From an uncultured Clostridia bacterium (GTDB lineage: Bacteria; Bacillota; Clostridia; Christensenellales; Borkfalkiaceae): a stretch of 10,210 nucleotides of DNA. This document shows, piece by piece, positions 6,559 to 10,210 of this stretch. Positions within the stretch are counted from its first letter, which is position 1. Every line of letters begins with the position of its first letter. The DNA is taken from NCBI GenBank assembly GCA_934796775.1, contig CAKVPH010000034.1:1-10210 (forward strand), written 5' to 3'. The notes beneath the pieces are model-generated. The model saw nothing but the letters and a program-made list of their open reading frames with translations. It searched no databases and was not told where the DNA came from. A program made the translations under genes and the position numbers.

Positions 6559-6677
6559 TTAAAAAAGCTATAAGTTTTTAATCGGGGCGGCCGCAAAAAA
6601 TATAGACGCGGCATTTATAATTTTTTCTGAAAGGCGATTTTTTGCGGACGAGCTAAGCTAAAAAAAAGCATAGCTCG
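6559..6677 (+). promoter_or_regulatory. Structured leader between rnpA and yidD (three inverted repeats)
   Basis: Three consecutive inverted repeats fill the gap: TTAAAAA 6559-6565 / TTTTTAA 6575-6581; CCGCAAAAAAT 6591-6601 / ATTTTTTGCGG 6637-6647 (11 bp perfect); and CGAGCTA 6649-6655 / TAGCTCG 6671-6677. None is followed by a T-run, so terminators are unlikely. The last ends 15 bases before the yidD start, which has no visible ribosome binding site. Confidence 0.5.
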
Positions 6678-6692
6678 GCTTTACCGTTTATT

Positions 6693-6944
6693 ATGCTTAA
6701 TCGCTTTTGTATTTTCCTTATAAAAATTTATAAAAAATACTTATCGAAAGGCTTGAATAGCGGCTGTATTTTTACGCCTACTTGTAGTATTTACGCAATA
6801 GAGGCTTTGCAAAAATACAGTTTTATTAAAGCCTTTACTTTAATATTATTCAGGATTTTAAGGTGTAATTCTATAAATAAGGCTTTAGGGCGCGGCGGTT
6901 TTGATCCGCCTGACGATCCGAACGTTAAAAAATGGCTGTATTAA
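6693..6944 (+). CDS. yidD: Membrane protein insertion efficiency factor YidD
   Basis: Small membrane-associated protein thought to assist YidC/Sec-dependent membrane insertion; its mechanism is not settled. It has 83 residues. The N-terminal amphipathic segment FCIFLIKIYKKYLS aligns with the family's usual start, supporting the ATG at 6693. The signature CIFTPTCSIYAIEAL (Cys25, Cys31) and the LRC...GRGGFDPP segment with Cys58 are present. No Shine-Dalgarno sequence is visible, and a hairpin lies just upstream. Its position between rnpA and yidC is the classic one, but the gaps on both sides (165 and 166 bases) are wide for this operon. Confidence 0.95.
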   Translation: MLNRFCIFLIKIYKKYLSKGLNSGCIFTPTCSIYAIEALQKYSFIKAFTLILFRILRCNSINKALGRGGFDPPDDPNVKKWLY

Positions 6945-6965
6945 ATTAATAAAAACATTTTATTT

Positions 6966-7013
6966 GTTTTGCCGTTTAGTTTTTAAGTAGCAAAACGTGA
7001 GCTGAAAAACTGA
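6966..7013 (+). promoter_or_regulatory. Two mutually exclusive hairpins before yidC
   Basis: GTTTTGC (6966-6972) can pair with GCAAAAC (6990-6996). TTAGTTTTT (6976-6984) can pair with AAAAACTGA (7005-7013, one G-U), which is followed by a T-rich stretch up to 7028. The first hairpin's 3' arm lies inside the second's loop, and the second's 5' arm lies inside the first's loop. They cross, which suggests alternatives or a pseudoknot. The stems are AT-rich and weak. Confidence 0.35.
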
Positions 7014-7110
7014 TTTTAATTTATTTTTTGTTTACTGTTATTTATAGTTACGCATAAAAAAATCTCAAAAAAGGCAACTTGTTTTATTTTTCGCATTATT
7101 TAGGAGAAAA

Positions 7111-8583
7111 ATGAATTTATCAACAATTCTATCGGTAACGGTTTCCACAATCGGGCGAATCGAAAACGTCATTCAGCTCGACTGGCTGGGAAATATTATC
7201 AAATCTTTAATAGAAGGCTGCGGCAGTATCGGTGTAGGGATAATCGTGTTCACGCTTATTTTAAAGCTGATAACGCTACCGTTTGACGTTTTTTCGCGCG
7301 TTTCAACCAAGAAAAACTCCGTCAAAATGGAAAAAATGCGCCCGGAGCTTGAAAAACTGCAACGTCAGTACGCCAACAATAACGAACTTTATCAAAAGAA
7401 AATGCAGACGCTTTATAAAGAAAACGGCTACAGTCCGTTTTCCGCGTGCCTGCCTACGCTTTTGAACCTTATATTCTTTATTATTGTAATAGGGCAGTTT
7501 TCAACATATTCAAACTATGCAAACTTCAACGTTTTCTGCGATATGTCGGTTGCGTACGTTCAGGCGGTTGATAATTATAATCAGACCACCGGCACCGAAT
7601 ATATCATCAAGGGCGAAAAAGACGTAAACTTTATTGATTTAAAATATTTGCACGACAACAGCGAATATTTGCAAAGTTTCGGCTTTACCATAACCGAAAA
7701 CAATCGTTACGACGCGGTATTTTCGCTTGATTACACGCCCGAAAACGTTAAAAAGTTATATAAAGCCATTGCGGAAGACGGTTATTTAGTAAATTCATCG
7801 TTGAGCGCTCTTGTTAATGAAGACGGCACTTATAATTTAGAGCTTGTTACGGATAAGGAAAAAACACCTGAAAAAATTACAAATGAGATTTGCGACGGAA
7901 TAGTTACCGAGTATGCCGAAAATTTTATACGCGACAACATTAAAAAAGTTGCGCGTGCGGCTGCCGCCGAAGAATACCGCAATAACGATTTATCGTTCTT
8001 ATGGGTTAAAAATATCTGGTGTCAGGATTTACCGTGGGAACACCCCATAAAAGCTAATTTCACAAGCTATAACTTTGTTAAAAGCTCAGGGTGTATAGCG
8101 TCTTGTCAGGCGTCGTGCGGCGGGGCCGATAATCGTATAGGCAATGAAACTGTTAATGATGCGCAATACGAAGAACTTACCGCCGATTTGGCGAAAGAAA
8201 AATCCGAACCAAACGGATATTTGATTTTAGTTATTTTATCTATCGGCACGATGCTTATATCGCAGATAGTTATGAATAAAATGAACAAATCGCAAATGGA
8301 ACTCTCTTCTGTAGACGGTGAAAACGGCTCGGCAGCAATGTCGCAAAAGATGATGACCTGGATGATGCCTATCATGTTCGGTTTCTTCTCGTTTATGTAC
8401 ACGGCGTCGTTCTCTATCTATATGGTAGTAAGTTCCGTGTTCGGTCTTTTATCAAGTATCGCAATTAACTTTATTGTAGATAAACAGTTTAAAAAGTTAG
8501 CCGAAAAAGAAGCGCACGAATTAGAGCTTAAACGCACAGGTCGTATTAAAGAACTCGATAACGACAAAAAGAAGAAAAAATAA
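7111..8583 (+). CDS. yidC: Membrane protein insertase YidC/SpoIIIJ (Oxa1 family)
   Basis: Inserts proteins into the cytoplasmic membrane, alone or with Sec. It has 490 residues, against about 260-290 for Gram-positive homologues. It has five membrane segments, at about 38-58, 110-131, 369-391, 415-432 and 434-455. A charged cytoplasmic hairpin (KMEKMRPELEKLQRQY...) lies between the first two, and a basic tail ends in five Lys. Family segments are NGYSPFSACLPTLLNL, and MMTWMMPIMFGFFSF with SFSIYMVVSS. The extra length is a loop of about 237 residues between segments 2 and 3, presumably outside the membrane, with a CX3CX3C motif (Cys328, 332, 336). The conserved groove Arg of SpoIIIJ appears replaced by Lys52. 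I see no lipobox at the N-terminus. The start is supported by AGGAG (7102-7106), 4 bases upstream. Confidence 0.95.
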   Translation: MNLSTILSVTVSTIGRIENVIQLDWLGNIIKSLIEGCGSIGVGIIVFTLILKLITLPFDVFSRVSTKKNSVKMEKMRPELEKLQRQYANNNELYQKKMQTLYKENGYSPFSACLPTLLNLIFFIIVIGQFSTYSNYANFNVFCDMSVAYVQAVDNYNQTTGTEYIIKGEKDVNFIDLKYLHDNSEYLQSFGFTITENNRYDAVFSLDYTPENVKKLYKAIAEDGYLVNSSLSALVNEDGTYNLELVTDKEKTPEKITNEICDGIVTEYAENFIRDNIKKVARAAAAEEYRNNDLSFLWVKNIWCQDLPWEHPIKANFTSYNFVKSSGCIASCQASCGGADNRIGNETVNDAQYEELTADLAKEKSEPNGYLILVILSIGTMLISQIVMNKMNKSQMELSSVDGENGSAAMSQKMMTWMMPIMFGFFSFMYTASFSIYMVVSSVFGLLSSIAINFIVDKQFKKLAEKEAHELELKRTGRIKELDNDKKKKK

Positions 8584-8687
8584 CAGCGGCGCTGGCAACG
8601 TGACGTTGTATTCTTGGCTATAACTTATAAGCTTTTCGCATAAACAATAAGTTTACGACTCGTTAAAGTTTATAATACTCAAACCCC

Positions 8688-8716
8688 TTAATAATCGACC
8701 TATAGAGTTATTTTTT
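8688..8716 (+). repeat. CCTATAG-type repeat module, fourth copy
   Basis: TTAATAATCGACCTATAG followed by AGTTATTTTTT matches 295-323 and 8936-8963. It is preceded by ACCCC instead of the full AGGGATAT hairpin, so the module is truncated on its left. It lies about 100 bases past the yidC stop. The preceding 8584-8687 shows only weak hairpins (CAACG/CGTTG at 8596-8608; AACTTAT 8622-8628 / ATAAGTT 8647-8653). Confidence 0.75.
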
Positions 8717-8719
8717 CAC

Positions 8720-8749
8720 TTTTCCCCCGCTTAGACAAGAGGGGGAAAA
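8720..8749. repeat. C5/G5 palindrome
   Basis: TTTTCCCCC (8720-8728) pairs perfectly with GGGGGAAAA (8741-8749) around a 12-base loop. It directly follows the repeat module and precedes another G-rich stretch (8757-8761), so it is probably part of the same composite. It could weaken read-through from yidC but has no T-run. Confidence 0.6.
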
Positions 8750-8771
8750 CACAAAAGGGGGAGATGCGGAG

Positions 8772-8963
8772 TGCCGTGGGTGCAGGGGGCGCGCACGGCG
8801 AAAGCCCCCGCCGTCTTTTGCCAAGCTTTTCGCCGCGCGAAAAGCGGAATAATCATTAAAGTTAATATTAAATTAAAAGCTAATTATTAAAAACATCCCC
8901 TTTCGCAAAGGGTTACAGGGATATGCGTATATCCCTTAATAATCGACCTATAGGCGGATATTT
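8772..8963 (+). repeat. Mosaic palindromic repeat, fullest copy, upstream of khpB
   Basis: This 192-bp copy contains every module in order: a GC hairpin (GGGGGC 8785-8790 / GCCCCC 8804-8809), a 9-bp hairpin (GCTTTTCGC 8825-8833 / GCGAAAAGC 8837-8845), and an AT-rich linker. It continues with CCCTTT 8898-8903 / AAAGGG 8907-8912, AGGGATAT 8917-8924 / ATATCCCT 8929-8936, and the CCTATAGG module. It stops about 35 bases before the khpB ribosome binding site, so khpB and yidC are separated by at least 270 bases of repeats. Confidence 0.85.
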
Positions 8964-8978
8964 ACAAAGTACAAACTT

Positions 8979-9003
8979 GCGCTTAATCAAGCGCGATAAG
9001 GAG
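8979..9003 (+). promoter_or_regulatory. Hairpin abutting the khpB ribosome binding site
   Basis: GCGCTT (8979-8984), loop AATC and AAGCGC (8989-8994) form a 6-bp hairpin. It ends 3 bases before the Shine-Dalgarno AAGGAG (8998-9003), which is 12 bases from the ATG at 9016. It could affect ribosome access; a regulatory role is inference. Confidence 0.45.
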
Positions 9004-9015
9004 CGAAATATATAT

Positions 9016-9912
9016 ATGGAAAAAATTGAAGTTTGCGGCAAAACAGTAGAAGAAGCCGTACAAAACGGAGCTGCGCAGCTCGGCGTACAAGTTGACGACG
9101 TAGAATTTGAAGTTTTAGAAGAAGCGCAAAAAGGCGGATTATTTAAAAAAGCGATACAGGCTAAAGTATTAGTTACAAAAAAAATGACCGATTCCGCGCG
9201 CGCAATCAAGTTCTTAGACGGTATTTTTGAAAGAGTCAACGTACCCGTAAGTTCCGAAATCACACGTGACGATGATAAAATCTGCATCAATCTTATAACA
9301 TCCAACTCATCTTTTGTTATCGGATATCGTGGCGAAGTGTTAGACGCATTGCAGTGTTTAGCGGGAGCTGTTGCAAACATCGGCCGTGAAGAGTACAAGC
9401 GCGTAGTAGTAGACTGCGAAAATTATCGCGAAAAACGCGAATCCACGCTCAACGCTTTAGCCGAAAAGCTTGCCGAAAAAGCAGTAAGAACGGGCAGAAG
9501 AATCAACTTAGAACCTATGAACCCGTTTGAAAGAAGAATTATCCACACTGCGCTTTCAACTAATACCGAAGTAAAAACCGAGTCCGAAGGAAAAGAGCCC
9601 AACCGTTATATAGTAATCGTACCTAACGTAATTTTAAACGAAAAGCCGCTTATAGCTCGTCGCAGTAAAAACGTAGGCAGAAAAACCACCGTTTACAATA
9701 TCAATTTTGGAACGGAAAGACGTAAATCGTCATATCGTGGCGGAAAAATTAAGGGCGGATATCGTGGCGGACGTGATAGCGAATACCGCGGCAAACGCGA
9801 TAATCGCGGTTACAATAACAACGGCGGATCTTCAATTTACGGCAAACCCAAGGATAAAAGCAACATAACGTCATACGGTACGTTTATCGGTAACAGCCAG
9901 AAAAACGACTAA
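9016..9912 (+). CDS. khpB: RNA-binding protein KhpB (Jag): Jag-N, KH and R3H domains
   Basis: Cytoplasmic RNA-binding protein of the KhpA/KhpB (EloR/Jag) family, tied to cell elongation and division in pneumococcus. It has 298 residues from 9016. The reading frame is open back to 8923, but that part is repeat DNA and lacks a ribosome binding site, whereas AAGGAG (8998-9003) serves 9016. The Jag-N domain (residues 1-50) begins MEKIEVCGKTVEEAV and includes KGGLFKK. The KH domain has the loop GYRG followed by EVLDALQ (about 103-113). The R3H domain has RRIIH (173-177) and ends near YIVIVP. After about residue 232 comes a basic low-complexity tail with RGG, RGK and NRGYNNNGG motifs. It follows yidC as usual, but behind a repeat-filled gap, so its promoter is unclear. 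Confidence 0.95.
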   Translation: MEKIEVCGKTVEEAVQNGAAQLGVQVDDVEFEVLEEAQKGGLFKKAIQAKVLVTKKMTDSARAIKFLDGIFERVNVPVSSEITRDDDKICINLITSNSSFVIGYRGEVLDALQCLAGAVANIGREEYKRVVVDCENYREKRESTLNALAEKLAEKAVRTGRRINLEPMNPFERRIIHTALSTNTEVKTESEGKEPNRYIVIVPNVILNEKPLIARRSKNVGRKTTVYNINFGTERRKSSYRGGKIKGGYRGGRDSEYRGKRDNRGYNNNGGSSIYGKPKDKSNITSYGTFIGNSQKND

Positions 9913-9947
9913 AACAATCAAACAAAAAACTTAAAACAAGTAAATTT

Positions 9948-9982
9948 AAGCGCGCAGCTACAAAATAAAGCTGCGCGCTTTT
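9948..9982 (+). terminator. Rho-independent terminator of khpB
   Basis: A perfect 12-bp stem, AAGCGCGCAGCT (9948-9959) with AGCTGCGCGCTT (9969-9980), encloses a 9-base loop and runs into TTTT. It starts 35 bases after the stop codon. It ends the origin-linked plus-strand block. Confidence 0.92.
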
Positions 9983-10023
9983 AACTATAGTAATTTATAT
10001 AAACGCAAACCTATTAAAAAAAT

Positions 10024-10089
10024 CCTACTGAAAGATTTTCTTAACAATGTTAAAGGAAAAAAAACGCAATGCAAGTTTTTAATAGTAGG
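10024..10089 (+). other. Possible three-way-junction structure upstream of the last gene
   Basis: CCTACT (10024-10029) pairs with AGTAGG (10084-10089) and encloses two hairpins. One is TTTTC/GAAAA stacked on TTAAC/GTTAA (about 10036-10060). The other is AAAAC-GC around AAT with GC-AA-GTTTT (about 10062-10079). It lies between the khpB terminator and the next start codon. The DNA is A-rich, so chance pairing is quite possible; no known riboswitch class is recognised. Confidence 0.3.
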
Positions 10090-10193
10090 TGATAAACAGA
10101 ATTTTTTTGTAATAAATTATAATTTTTTTTTGTTGCGTAAAAGCGAGCTTTTGCGAAAAAAATAAAAAAATATCAAGGAGAATTTTAATTATT

Positions 10194-10210
10194 ATGAAAA
10201 AATCTAACAA
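10194..10210 (+). CDS. Start of an unidentified gene, cut by the window end
   Basis: ATG at 10194 is preceded by AAGGAG (10175-10180), 13 bases away, somewhat far but similar to khpB's 12. Only M-K-K-S-N and part of a sixth codon are visible. In Bacillus mnmE would follow khpB. Here a strong terminator and 211 bases of non-coding DNA come first, so a separate transcription unit is more likely and no product can be named. Confidence 0.6.

Noticed and set aside
8923..9015. Upstream in-frame extension of khpB beginning inside the repeat
   Set aside because: The added 31 residues are encoded by the palindromic repeat, have no match to Jag-N, and lack a ribosome binding site. The ATG at 9016 fits both the family start and AAGGAG.
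10118..10123. TATAAT before the last gene as a promoter
   Set aside because: A perfect -10 hexamer, but no -35 match at 16-18 bases; in such AT-rich DNA the hexamer alone is weak evidence.
10194..10210. Calling the last gene mnmE from its position after khpB
   Set aside because: Only five full codons are visible, and a strong terminator plus a long gap separate it from khpB, unlike the usual operon.

Overview
The window is a low-GC chromosomal origin region. Gene content points to a Gram-positive-type bacterium of the Clostridia (Bacillota): an rsmG/dnaN/rpmH/rnpA/yidD/yidC/khpB origin cluster, AGGAGG-type ribosome binding sites, sigma-A-type promoters, and a BspA-like leucine-rich-repeat lipoprotein of the kind common in uncultured gut Clostridia. 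The species cannot be fixed from the sequence.

Layout from left to right. 1-388 holds mosaic palindromic repeats and the terminator of the next gene. 389-3022 (minus) is an 877-residue BspA-like LRR lipoprotein with a clear promoter and an A16 tract in its leader. 3112-3447 holds more repeat modules and the rsmG terminator. 3448-4173 (minus) is rsmG. 4237-4802 is oriC: two clusters of DnaA boxes (4314-4370 and 4630-4734) separated by about 260 bp of AT-rich DNA, then a DnaA-trio-like unwinding element directly in front of dnaN. On the plus strand follow dnaN (4803-5906), a strong promoter, rpmH (6054-6188), rnpA (6195-6527, TTG start), yidD (6693-6944), yidC (7111-8583), a repeat-filled gap (8584-9015), khpB/jag (9016-9912) and a strong terminator. 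A last gene begins at 10194 and runs off the end.

The genes are the usual origin-linked set. The sliding clamp DnaN serves replication. RpmH is a ribosomal protein and RnpA the protein of RNase P. YidD and YidC serve membrane protein insertion. KhpB is an RNA-binding protein, and RsmG methylates 16S rRNA. All genes point away from oriC, so transcription is co-directional with both presumed forks.

The main oddities are these. dnaA is absent from between its two box clusters, although a well-formed promoter remains in the gap. The rpmH-to-khpB block lies downstream of dnaN instead of divergent from it as in Bacillus. A multi-module palindromic repeat family fills the intergenic gaps on both sides of the origin. 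YidC carries an extracytoplasmic loop of about 237 residues with a CX3CX3C motif. KhpB has an RGG-rich tail.
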